Source of the DNA: Ianthella basta
Lineage: Eukaryota > Porifera > Demospongiae > Verongiida > Ianthellidae
DNA length: 64,000 bases
Direction of reading: 5' to 3'
Assembly: GCA_964019415.1 (NCBI GenBank)
Contig: OZ025884.1
Span: 2,372,501 to 2,436,500, forward strand
This document shows, piece by piece, positions 38,801 to 49,849 of the stretch. The position numbers and the translations under genes are program-made. The notes under the pieces are model-generated. The model saw nothing but the letters and a program-made list of their open reading frames with translations. It had not been told where the DNA came from and did not search any database. Each line of letters begins with the position of its first letter. The stretch's first letter is position 1.

Positions 38801-40384
38801 GACACTTGTCAGCTTTGATGTGGACCCTATTCCAGTGTTCCAAGCAACAACATGCCGAGTCTCACCTCTGCAAAGTGTGGAAGTGGAGCTACAATGGGTA
38901 TGTACAGTGTACACCTATTCATTATGCTGCATCATTGCTAGTTGCTTTACTATTTGACACACACACACACATGGAGACGTAGTACAGTAATCACTGTACT
39001 ACATCCCCATGTGTGTGTCAAATAGTTCATCCCAATAGCTTTGCCCTTCAATCTTGTGCTTGCCTGTGTTCCAGACCACCAGCACCCCCACGTGGTATTG
39101 GTACATTACTACAGTACGTATGTGTCTTTGTCATTGTGTGTTGTCAGTGCACATGTTGTGTGTAGTGTTTGTGCTTGTTTTCTGTTGGTACACTGCAGTA
39201 TGTGTGTCTATTGTCATTGTGTGTGTCACCAGTGTCACCACCAACCTCTTTTGTCATTGTGTGCACCAGTGAGTGCATGACTTTAGTGGTCTCAGTAGAT
39301 GTCTCTTCACAATGGTGTTGTGAGTGGCCATTTTATCAGTTGGTAGTTGTAAGTAGGTCGAGTGATGTTTCATATCAAGAGCTGTCATGTCCAATACTAC
39401 AGCACTGCTATTGCATGTCCCACCCCCTAAAGACCACCTTTAAAGCACCCCATAAGAGACACCACAATGTGTGGTCTGTTTGCAGACTCTCTCCCTAAAG
39501 TGGTCCCCCTAAAGAGGACACCCACCCCCCCCCCCCCCCCCCCCCCCCCAGGCCACGATTCCCTTAGTCTACTCCTTGGACCAAAATAGCAGCCTACTTA
39601 CTTCCCCTGCACTGATCAAGGTCCCACTCCCAATTGGCAACATCCATTTCATATGGCACTTTGTCCCACTTGTCCACATTAGTGGGAGCTGGCTGCATGT
39701 GGTTGCCAGCCTCAAGCTCCATTCACTGTATCCTTGTGCACACATTGACTGACTACAACATTGCTCTGTGTGAGCAGGAAGGACAGTCAGGAGTGATGAC
39801 ACAGTGCTAGAGTGTAGGGGACAAGACTGTGTGTCACAGTTGGTGATGCCAACATGATTACGTAAATGTGTATGCTGGTGATGCAATATTGTAGGGCTGT
39901 AATTTGTCACCCTTCCTTTGTGATTGCATATATACATTGACTGTGCCCATTGATTGTTGTCATCACATGTGTGTGTAGATGTGGACTTAGCCCACAGTAG
40001 GTGCATGTACCCCACCCATCTCATGTGCCTGTTGGACGGCCATTTTGTGTCCATCAGCAACCTACCCCTGAAGCCATAGCAATAGTGCAGTGTTTGTTGT
40101 TCTTGTAAGGTGTCACCTCAGTACCCCTGTGTTGTGTTTTGTACCTACAGGAGTTGAGTGAAGAGGACTGGGCACAGCTGGAGGAGGCAGCCAGTTGTGC
40201 TCAAGTAGTCAAGGTGGAGGTGAATGTGGAGTACAGTGCCAGAGCTAGCAGAGCCCTGGCTGCTGGGTTCAGTAGAAACTCAGTACTCAGAGAAGTGAAA
40301 CTGATCAGGGTACCAAAAGAGTTAGTGCAGTCAGTGAGAGAAACACTGTGCACAAATGCTGCACTAACTGTCACTGTGCGTTAG
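32846..40384 (+). CDS. NLR2: Death-NACHT-LRR innate immune receptor, with a different N-terminus
   Basis: Exons 34406-34704 (Death), 35540-37250 (NACHT), 37557-37702, 37920-38061, 38731-38897 and 40151-40384 correspond one-to-one to NLR1 exons 3-8 with the same phases. Walker A is GQPGTGKTT and Walker B is MLLIFDGLDE (Leu where NLR1 and NLR3 have Ala). Upstream, the 12-residue first exon of NLR1 is absent. Instead, exon 34079-34181 encodes a proline-rich linker (PHPQVDLPPKPHPQADPVQ), and a putative exon at 32844-32965 joins it in phase, with ATG at 32846 (MGGHISRWWW). With those exons the frame is clean over 2922 nt (973 aa). The start is tentative, because the exon also has an acceptor and could be preceded by another exon. 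The exon 6 start could be 37926. Intron 3 keeps only a stub of the minisatellite. Confidence 0.85.
33100..33626. mobile_element. Inverted-repeat (MITE-like) element in NLR2 5' intron
   Basis: Begins with GGGGCGAGCCTGAG, and the same 14 bases end it in inverted orientation (ctcaggctcgcccc at 33613-33626). The arms stay partly similar further inward (cagtggct). About 527 bp with no ORF, so non-autonomous. A second copy is at 46496-47004 in the duplicated segment. No clear target-site duplication was seen. Confidence 0.6.
34755..34872 (+). repeat. Minisatellite stub in NLR2 intron 3, about 7 degenerate copies
   Basis: The same 16-bp family as in NLR1 and NLR3 (gtgtgtacggtgtggggtgt, then cacagtgtggggtgtgtaca), at the same position just after the Death exon. 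It is followed by the same tail (gtagcagagacagagccttc). It is either a collapsed array or a short ancestral state. Confidence 0.85.
38950..39025. repeat. Near-perfect hairpin in NLR2 intron 7
   Basis: Counterpart of 25491-25566. It has the same arms with one arm substitution (catcccc for catctcc) and the same aatc loop. Confidence 0.85.
39525..39549. repeat. Poly-C run of 25
   Basis: An uninterrupted C tract in NLR2 intron 7. The matching site has 8 C in NLR1 (near 26058) and 6 in NLR3 (near 61851). Length should be treated with care because such runs are error-prone in sequencing. Confidence 0.9.
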
Positions 40385-41818
40385 GTCTACCTTTGTATAT
40401 AATGGTATGAATTCTGTATTTGATCTCAGACTCAATTCTAGTCAATGTTTTATTTGTTTCATTATCATATTTATTAATTTATAATTCAGTAGAAATTATT
40501 GTACTTATATGCGTAGCAGTTTGGTTCCTCTCATTATCCGGTGAGGCATGTATTCGCAGTCATCACATCGTATTATTGGGGGCTCGCTTCAGTCGCCCCG
40601 GACCTGTACAAATTGGTAGGTAGCTGGACTTAATGCTCTGGGCGGGGTGTATTTTGCTGTCTGTCAGTTTGTTTGTCCACGGCCGTAACTATCCTATTTG
40701 TGCAGCGTCCGCTTTCTCCCTGTGCTGTATGCAGTGTAGCTAGCCGAATGTCATTTATACCAGTACGTATTCGTTATACAACCATTGCTGTTGCGCTATC
40801 ATACATAATTTTATACACAAGACACACACTGTATTGTACAGCGTAAAAGGCCAAACTGCACAGCAGGTACAGCTTCGGCTAGCTAAGACCAGGCAAGGCC
40901 AGAGAGCGCGGCAGGCAGGCAGAAACTGAAGCGCAGATACAGGTTCGGCTGGCTACACAAGGACTAAGTGGGGAAGGCGCGAAGTGCATGGGCTGTCTTT
41001 GATGGTTGTCTTGCTCGGTGTCGCTGAAGTTGCATCGGTCCAGTAGAGCTTCGCATACTTATGCTTCCGTTGGACGGCGCGCCTGTCAGGATCGTGAGTG
41101 AGGGTGCACTGGATCGACCACTTGGCTCTACAAGGACTGCGCGGGCCGGGTTAAAAGTGTGCTGCAGCTATAATTGCTACCATTCTGATTTCAGCTACCT
41201 TCTCTTACTCAGCCTTGCTCTCTGCATGTAGCCACGTTACCTTTGCATCAGCCTATTCCTTGTATATATATATTGTGCACTTGCAGTTCTGCAGTCTGAC
41301 ATTGCATGGCACACCTTAATGCTATAATCAAGCTGTCTCAGTCATGACTTAATTGCCAACATGTCCCTGCATGCATATATACTCCCACTCACCCCCACAA
41401 TGTTTTACATATTCGTCTAGTATAGCTTTTCTTGCACGAAACAGTCAATGTATTGAAGCATATATGCACGTGCACATGCAGTGACAAATCAACACACAAT
41501 GTTTGTACACCCTGCATGTCGTTCTATCATTGAGAATTGCCATTCAGCACTATAATAGTTACATAGACCATGCATGCAGTGCATGCACCATCCTATCCTT
41601 ATATACAGGTACATGCATCATACAGCCATGCAGTGCACACAGGACAGATCAGTTAACTCAATCTATAATTCACAACATGTATGAACAGTATACAGTACGT
41701 GTTGACATATATACACATATAATATGAAAGAGTATTGTTAGTGTATGTGATGTATAAAGTCTGCCCATGCACAAGTATCCTATACTCCTCCTGTGGTGTG
41801 TGTCCAGTGAGAGTGTGT
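40385..41818. other. 3' flank of NLR2 with the conserved CpG-rich block, unit 2
   Basis: Nearly identical to 26901-28313. The CpG-rich part is at about 40570-41155, with small differences such as a gcgggcc insertion near 41142 and an extra tatata near 41268. No exon was recognised. Confidence 0.45.
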
Positions 41819-42018
41819 TTAGCTGCTCAGACCATCCAACTGCTCCTGAATGGACTCCAGCTGTGTACAAAGGAGAGATATACATGGAAGAAAACATTCA
41901 TTCTCAACACATCCTACAAGTGTGGTGCACTACAATTAGGGACTGCACTATGAAGGGGGATGAGTAGGCCAATCAATATCAAATCACTTTACCTCCAAGT
42001 CCAGAAACTTCAAAGCAT

Positions 42019-42058
<40 letters not shown>

Positions 42059-43481
42059 CTGGCCTGCTAGACCACCCAATGGCCATCTGGCCTGCTAGAC
42101 CATCCCACCACGACTGTCTGGCCTGATAGACAACTCCATGTAAGCAAATGGCCCATACCGTATAGTGCAAAAGTTTCGCGAATTTCGCGGATAGATCACG
42201 ATTCGCGAAAGTATTCCCCGCGAATATTTTGTATTAACCCTATGCTTATACATTATAGACGGATGATGGCATAGCTATTTGTCTGTAACTATACACCGCA
42301 GCAAACTAGCCTAGCTGTGCATGCTAAGAAGGCACAGTGCCTCGTGCCCCTGATCTCATCGCCGAGTGCTACAGCTGCCGCCCTAAGGTTTTCAGCTGTT
42401 ACGGGTGAGGCTGTGATCGATGTCTCTGTAGCGACGGTATGGCTACTTCACGCGCCCTAGTTCAGTGCTACCGAAGCCAGACAGATCGCTTTAAACAGTA
42501 GTAGCAGGCGTACACCATCGTAGCTGCCAATGAAACGGTGAAGAAAGTCATCGGTACCGACGCGGGCGAATAAGATAGCTACTGCTTGCAGTTCACGACG
42601 CGGAGCGTACGATGACTTTACCCCGAAGGAAAAGGCTCGTGTAGTGGGGAAATGGCAGCAGAGCAAGGTGTAACAGCACCTGTACGATTCATTTCCAAAG
42701 CCTTCCCTGACCGTCTTCTCAAGGAAAGCAGCGTGCGAACTTGGAAGTCGAACGAGGTGGAATTGGCGAAGAATAAGAAAGCAGATGCAGAGATGGCTGT
42801 GAAGAAATTAGTAGACAAGAAAAGAGGTCGTCTTGTGTTTTTTGGGAGTGAGCTGGATAAGTGTGCTAGTCAGTTCGAGATCATACGTATGACCCAAGCG
42901 CGCTTCATCGTGGTTGCTTCAATTCTATAGGGGGCGTGGCTTACCTGCATCTCACGAAATGCGAAAATTACAGTTTGAGCCAAAACTTGAAGATTCGCGA
43001 AAATATTCTCCCGCGAAAATTTTGCGTTATTCACTGAAGTGTCGGCTAATAGCAGACAATAGTACGTACATTGCATTATAGGCCAACTGTCACCTCTCCT
43101 GTCTTTATACCACTGACACTCAAACTGAGAGTTGGGTAGCTTCATCTTGGACTGGCTGGCTTGGGCCATGGACAGGTACAGTCTCTAGTTGATGCCATCC
43201 AGCTGTGTTGGGAAGAAGGTTCTCCCTCTTAGTCTCTCTACCACTGCACGGCCCTGGCTAGCCCAAGACTGAGAGAAGAGGGAGGCCTGCATTGGGGACG
43301 GAGGAGAAGGAGGGGATTGGAGAGGAGAGAGGGGTAGAGATGTAGGGTGATAGAAAGGAGGGAGAGAGAGAGGACCACATGCACTCACACCTGCACACAC
43401 ACACCTTACCTTATCTTGATGGAGTCCAAGTGTCTGGAGCTGCTCTGAAAGGACCTCAGGCTTTGCCAAGTGGTAAGCTGA
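41819..43481 (-). pseudogene. COMMD10-like gene, copy 2, sharing the same in-frame stop
   Basis: Exons 43410-43481, about 43094-43286 and 41819-41860 on the minus strand mirror copy 1. The same TAG replaces the conserved Trp codon (43185-43187). Protein differences from copy 1 are few (for example LHQDK for LHHDK, and YKDRRG for YKGRRG). The shared stop shows that the change predates the duplication. The CA microsatellite beside the doubtful penultimate segment is much shorter here. Confidence 0.7.
42190..43030 (+). mobile_element. Pogo/Tigger-like transposon remnant, unit 2
   Basis: The ORF at 42652-42930 gives the same 92-residue N-terminal transposase fragment as unit 1, with only a synonymous difference seen. 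The flanking ttcgcgaa-type motifs are also kept. It was copied with the segmental duplication rather than by transposition. Confidence 0.6.
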
Positions 43482-43494
43482 CTGCAAGAGGGAA

Positions 43495-45130
43495 CAGGGA
43501 CACACAGGTACAGACAGACAAACCCAAGTCCATATACAAGACCATGATATACTAACACACAGACACATATGCACATACACAAACGTAAACTACTCCAGGA
43601 GCCGTATAATGACATGGAGAAAGCTCCACACAGTACAACACTAGGAGGAGGTGTGGCTAGCTAGTCATGTGACTATAGCATGTGACCATGACATCACTGC
43701 ACCAGGAATGTGGGCTCACTTTGACAGACCCTACAAGTGGACGTCATGTAGTGTCTTGGTGTTGTGTGCTGTCAAATCAGGAGATGTCAGGGTACATGGC
43801 TGCTACACTGGTCACAGACCCAATTCACATTCCTACAAGTCCCTGAGCCCACCTGGCATGCATCCAGTAGTTGTGGTGCAGCCAAAGCTCATGTCAGCAC
43901 ACACTCATCACAGCTCCGCCCTTCAACATTCACTGGACAGCTGCACTGACTGCACTTCTGGTGTCACACACCTCACCCTCAGCCACACACACACACAGGC
44001 TACAGGGTGAGAGGGAGGGGGAGGGGTGTGCATGTTGCTGGAGCATACAGCAGGCTCTCCTGAGTGAGAGGAACTAGTAGTGGGAGGGATACATGATACA
44101 TCTATAGCATCTACATGTTTACATCACTTTCAGTGAGCTTGTGCCACTTGCACCGTACTGATAAGGTGGACCTCTACACATGGTGTGATGCAGGGCATGG
44201 AGTGGGCAAGGAGGGACAGGCAAAACGGCTATACCAAGCACCAGAGGTGACTACAAACCAGTTTGAGCAGTGGCCATTTTGGTGAATGCACACATGTACC
44301 ACTTCTACTACACAAGTTTGATGGAAATGTGGTTAACATTAGTAGGCAATGTGCTCCTGTTTCATTTGCATGCCCTTCACAAACAAGAAACCAATTTAGT
44401 TGGACTAGATGGTCATATCTGAAGATGTCTTGAAGAAATGTAAGCAGACTGCGAGTGGTGGCCACTTGGTTGATGGATGTACCACCACCACCACCACATC
44501 CAAACACTGCACATGCTCCGCACACACGTGTGGTGCTAACCACTACGTAGGGGACCACTCATTCCTTCACTGCTTACATAGGAAGGACATAGACAGACGG
44601 CACCACCAGCACATTGAAACACACCCACCAACTGGTGTAGTGATACTCGGTGCATGCACACCCCTCACATGTCCATCCACCCACAGTCTGTTACCTGTCA
44701 CATGTCCCTCCCACTGTGTTGTTCATACAAGTGCAGTTTGTAGTAGTGTACATGACATCACAGACAGCTCCACCCACATCACATGCACCACCTGAGCAGG
44801 AGGGGGAGGGGCCAGGGAGGGGGGGGAGGGGGAGGGGAGGAGGGGGAGGGGCCAGGAAGGAGGGGGAGGGGCCAGGAAGGAGGGAAGAGAGAGGGGAGGG
44901 GTCAGGTAGGGGAGGAGATGAGGGAGGAGCTGGACACACATACACATTGCATTTCAAACACCTATACCTCTTGGCAGAGCAAAATCACATACGAAACTGC
45001 GCACACTTACTCTAGAGCAATCAGTGGTGTGCCAACAACTGATGAGTGGCAGTAGGTCACACTATTACTACAAACCTCTCATACTATAATGCACTACAAA
45101 CTCCTCTATTGCAGCCACTCCACATGCAGT
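43495..45130. other. Conserved block with unassigned candidate exons, unit 2
   Basis: The duplicate of 30110-31740. The TDKVDLYTWCDAG candidate exon is at about 44138-44286 and stays open with two residue changes. The upstream WAHFDRPYKW stretch is disturbed near 43608. It includes the G-rich tandem repeat at about 44796-44920. Confidence 0.3.
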
Positions 45131-46231
45131 GTCATGCTGTTGAGCTCAGCTGTGAGAGATGACACCACATGTACCTCTGCAGCTGCAGGCCTTGGCTTGT
45201 AGTATTGTCTAACGTTAAGGGCCTGCGGATCCATGGGACAGCAACTGTAGCTGATTCTGACGCCATTTTGCACTTGCAGATTGTGTGGGCATTCTGCACA
45301 ACACTAATGATATTCATAATTGCCCGCCATCCTGTGCATGTGACTTGATCGCTTGGAGTTCTCCCTAGGCCTTCTCTTTTCAGTGTGTTTTTGCTGCTAA
45401 GATCCATCCACTACTACTGACTGCATTAGGTAAGTGTATGACATGTTAGTCGTGTGTGATCGAGGTAGCTTGTCTGTTTTGATGATGGACTGAGAGAGAA
45501 CAGTGCATTTCGCTATTAAACTTTCCGCGTCCACGTAGCCCAGTAGCTAAAGAGTATTGAACAGTAGAATGGACGTACTTAGTGGCAATCAATCAGTCCT
45601 GGACAGAGGTCTAGGATGTAGCTACTTTCCCTCAGTTTATGCGTACGCACCTGTCTGGAAATGAGTCACTGTGTGTCACTGAACAGAGCGCCCCTTGTCC
45701 ACTTAGTGAGGGCCATCAATGGGCTGCACTTGTGTTGACTCCAGTGGTCACAGTACAGGGACATGTGTGCACTATGCTGACTCTGTTTGTTGGTGTGGAT
45801 CAGTGTGTGATGGAGTGTAGTGTACACGTGTGCAAAGGTGTGGTCTGAGACTCTACATCTCATCGATCGTGAAAGAGACTTGGGCAGATTGAACCAACAG
45901 CTTGTAGAGGCTAATTCACCCTAGGCTGTAGTGATATCATGTTAGTCTTGTGTGCAAAATATGGACACTGAGAGACTAGGTATTGATGGTGTCTCAGAAT
46001 AGATAGCACATCCATTGGAGTGGAGTGATGTCTGTGAAGTGAGAGATGTTTAACTTATAGCCCAATGCCCCAAATCAGCTTGCACTATGTTCTGTCCCTG
46101 AGTCAAGCTGTGTTCCATCCACCAGTACTGGAGGGCACACTTGTGGTCACTGGTTGACTTGGTAATGTAAGGGGGTCCTGATGTGGAGTGTGTGTACTCT
46201 CACTGTTCTCTCCATCAACTGTCACACAGCA

Positions 46232-47885
46232 ATGGGAGGACACATCAGCAGATGGTGGTGGGGGAGTGAGGGGGAAAGGACTGCAACCAGACACGGACCT
46301 GTTGAGGCTGCCACACCCCCTGTGCCACACCCACAAGCAAACCTGCCTCCTGTGAGTCCAGCACTGCAGTTGTAGCAGGAGACAGGGATAGTGTTTAGTG
46401 AGGAAAGTGTTCCAATTCTCTGCTAGTTGTGTTTGATGGTGCACCTCCACCTCATAGTAATAGCCTTGACTACACAAGAGTAATTGGGGCGAGCCTGAGC
46501 GAGCCCCTTACCTTACGAGTAGTACGGTGGCTCTGTCTGTGTCGTACGTCCGTTTGGGCCACGGGTGAAAGTTTTAGCATAATATTTTGGTCAGGGGTCT
46601 GCAGCGCACGTAGGTGTATGTATATACATTTAGTCCCAAATTCCATTTATAACAGCCACTTTGCATCTCATAAGCATTGTGGTTGCGCTATCATGCATAT
46701 CATTATTCACAATGTATAGTGTCAATACAATGTCCTATAATATTATGCTGTCATTATTAGACACTCGGCCCTACTTAAGGGCATTAGGTGCAGCATGCTA
46801 CAGCTATGGATCGCACCACGGGCAATTCTACAGACTGTAGGCTGTCAGACTAGCAAGACGGCCAAGTTGACCTAAGATGTATAGCAGCACGAATGCACGG
46901 AAGAGACAACACAAGGCAACAGAAGAGCATCATTCTGTTTAATGCTTAATCAGTACATGAATCAGTGAAACAGCCACTGCATGGCGCTTCCTCAGGCTCG
47001 CCCCACAATGCTTTGCATTCACTAGTATATACAAGGATGGTGAACTGTGTGTATGTGTATGTGTACGGTGTATGTACGTACAAATGTATTTATGTGTGTA
47101 TGTGGTCAGGGTATCAACAGTGTAGGGAGATGGGACATGCTATCGTCTGGTCCAATGACACTGTCCTTTAACAGTGGATGAGTTAGATCCTATTGAGCCA
47201 CTAGCATTGAGGCAGAAGGGACAGTGGCTGTGTGTACTGTGTCACAATGTCTGATAGGTACATAACACAGCACTTATCCTAGCTACTCCACTGATTGACA
47301 TGTTGTTAACTCAATGAGCCCAGCCAGCGTAGGACCACTTGTACATATGGATGTGTACCAGGCTGTCCTCTGCTGCCCTTAACTACAACAGAGAGCTTGC
47401 ATGGTATGTCTCTCAGCCTCCTAGTGATGTCCTACTACCTGTTGTCATAGCTGCAGGTGGAGGAGGGTCCTGTTCTCTCACAAGCTGACACGCCTACTGA
47501 ACCACACCCTCAAGTGGACCTGCCCCCCAAGCCACACCCACAAGCCGACCCTGTTCAAGGTGTGTTATATCAGACATCCATTCATGGAATGTCAGTGTTT
47601 GTAGCACTTTGTGTTGTGTAGTGTGTGAGTGTATGTCCACACACACATGCACACGTGCACACCATGGGGGTCTGGCATATTTCTGTTCTGAAAAGGACAT
47701 TCACACATTTCCACCTGGTGTCATGTATTAGAGAGGTGCTGAGTGGTCTTTAGCACAAGGTACCATGTGCCTTCCCTTGCACTGCAGTGTTCCTGAGGTC
47801 TAAGCCAAGCGAGGCAGACCTTCGCCGTCATGTGTGTTCTGTGGCCGGCCAAAAGTGGAGCTCCATTTGCACGTACCTGTGGTAG
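46232..47885 (+). pseudogene. Truncated NLR 5' end (NLR2-type linker exons plus a broken Death exon)
   Basis: Exon-like segments 46232-46351 (MGGHISRWWW) and 47457-47559 (VEEGPVLSQADTPTEPHPQV) match the first two exons of NLR2 with intact splice sites. The Death exon starts normally at 47788 (FLRSKPSEADLRRHVCSVAG) but stops being homologous after CTYL. It hits TAG at 47883-47885, about one third of the way into the domain. No NACHT or LRR exons follow. The sequence then passes through a short piece resembling NLR2 intron 2 (about 47882-47916) into the LEM-UBL-BTB fragment. It is a duplication breakpoint remnant, unlikely to encode a working receptor. Confidence 0.75.
46496..47004. mobile_element. 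Inverted-repeat (MITE-like) element, second copy
   Basis: The same 14-bp terminal inverted repeats (GGGGCGAGCCTGAG) as 33100-33626, at the equivalent intron position of the truncated NLR. It is 509 bp long, shortened by a few internal deletions (for example near 46629). Confidence 0.6.
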
Positions 47886-47916
47886 GAGACAACGACAGTG
47901 TTTAGCGAGGAAAGGA

Positions 47917-49796
47917 TAAGACAGAGACTTCTGTGTCAAGTGCGAAAAGCAAGGTGAAGAAGGAAGAAGCAGGACAACCAGCTAGTGACCTCCCATCTCA
48001 TTCACCCCAGCCCTCCCCATCGCAGCAGGTGCTGTCCCAGTTCCAACAGTTATCAACCAGTGGGACCCACATGGCGTCTGATGTGTGCTTTGTTCTTCAG
48101 AATGGCGACACTCTGTTTGCCTCCAGAGGCCTCCTGGCTGCAGCATGTCCTGAGATGTTGCCCTTACTCTACAGCAGTGAGGGTGAGTGTGGGAGTGGGA
48201 GATTGTGAGGGGTGAGGGTAGGGCTGTGAGTGGAGTATGTGGAAGTAGCACAGAGTGACGGTGAGAGTGAATGAGTAAGGGATGAAGGTGATGTAAAAGT
48301 TGTTACATGTGAACAGGTGAATGTCAGACTGCCAGTGATATTAGAAGAAAGAATAGTGACAATTCTGCTTTTCAGCAGAAGCAGAAAGAAGTAGTCTAGC
48401 AGCATGTGCGTATACATCATCGATAGTCTATACTTGTGCATTTCATCTCTTGTCTACCTGCCCAAGCCCTTCTTCTCTGAACTCTTTCTTTTGTTGTTTG
48501 TTTGCTCTAGCTCCATTTCCAGTGGCTGTGAATGCCTTCAACGGCCGTTCATTTACTGTCTGGACTCGTACTAACGAGGTCATTGCTGACATCAAGCTGA
48601 AGTTGTCCATGCAAGAGGGAGTGCCAGCAGAACAGCAGCGCCTGGTGTTTCAGGGCAGGGACCTCGAGGAGATGCAGACTGTTGCTGCCAGTGGAGTTGT
48701 TCAGCACTCCACGCTGCACCTTGTCCTCAGGCATGCTCCACCTGCAGGGAGAGTGACAGTACAGCTTGTAGCAGAGGCAGCACACAGCACACTCTCCATT
48801 CAGCGGCTCAGCCTGTGTGCTCCTGGAGGATGTGATGCATTGCTCTCATCACTGCAGGCCAGCACAAGAAGGTGAGCATGAAATGATATCTGATGGTTAC
48901 ATCACTGTGCTAGGTTGTAAACATGGGAGATTGTAATGTAATGTGTGCACATGGGCATGTATAGTCTTACGTAGTCGTGACTGCCATTTTGTTGTGTCTC
49001 TTCCCTCCCAAAGTTGTTTGGGGGCAGAGTCAAAACAAAATGGCTGTTTTTGGTCCGCAAGTGACTAGTGCATGCAGTGCAGTATGCGAATGTGGGCGTC
49101 ATACTGTTGTTATGTTGTTTGCAGGTCACAGGCCACGCCCACTACTCAACAAGCCACTCCCTCTTCTCACCAGTCTACACCCACCCATAGATCCCTTCTA
49201 CCTCCGTCAGAGGTTGTTCTTCCTCTTCACATATCTCATGTTGTGCTGTGTGAGGGGATTGGGAGGCGAGCACTGGAACAGGCCATCTCATTCCTCTACT
49301 CAGGCAATGTGGACATCAGTGAAGGTAGTCTGGTGTGTTTAGGTATAGGCTTGGGTATGGAAGTGTGTGTAACATTAGATGTGTATAGTGTGGGGATATT
49401 ATACAGTGGGCTAGTGTGTGTAACAATAGATGTGTACAATGTGGCAGTGTGAGATTATTGTGCATACATACATTAGACTAGTGTATGTACTGGTACATCA
49501 TACATATTGCCTGCACTCCTGAAGAGCTGAATTTGGTAATAACCACATTTTCTCTATGGCCGTTTAGCTAGCTTCACTTTTCGTGACTCGATGGTGATTG
49601 TAGCTAACTACAGTATGCCAATTCTATTCTTCTTTCAGATGTGGCTGTGCAGGTGTGTGTACTGGCGGAGAAGTTCCAGATAGCCAAGTTGATTGATTTG
49701 GCGTTGTCCATGGTGAGGAGAACCCTACACCAATGCCCACTATATATATCCTGCCATTTTACGTGTACCAGTGCGTGGGCGTGGGCTGCTACATAG
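47917..49796 (+). pseudogene. Partial copy of the LEM-UBL-BTB gene (no LEM domain, no C-terminal helices)
   Basis: Corresponding exons: 47917-48182 (3' part of exon 1), 48511-48871, 49125-49324 and 49639 to about 49733. Splice sites and frame are preserved through the BTB first half, the ubiquitin-like domain and most of the BTB second half. One codon is added (CDALLSS versus CALLSS). The LEM domain and start codon are missing because homology begins inside exon 1 after an upstream stop. The last exon is cut after RRTLHQ by a deletion equivalent to about 17118-17478, giving a new short tail ending at TAG 49794-49796. It could only be expressed from a captured promoter. The intact frame suggests recent origin or some constraint. 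Confidence 0.8.
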
Positions 49797-49849
49797 CTTG
49801 CTGTAGTTGAATGATGCATAGCTTCCACCCATTGCCCCTCGATCCCCCT

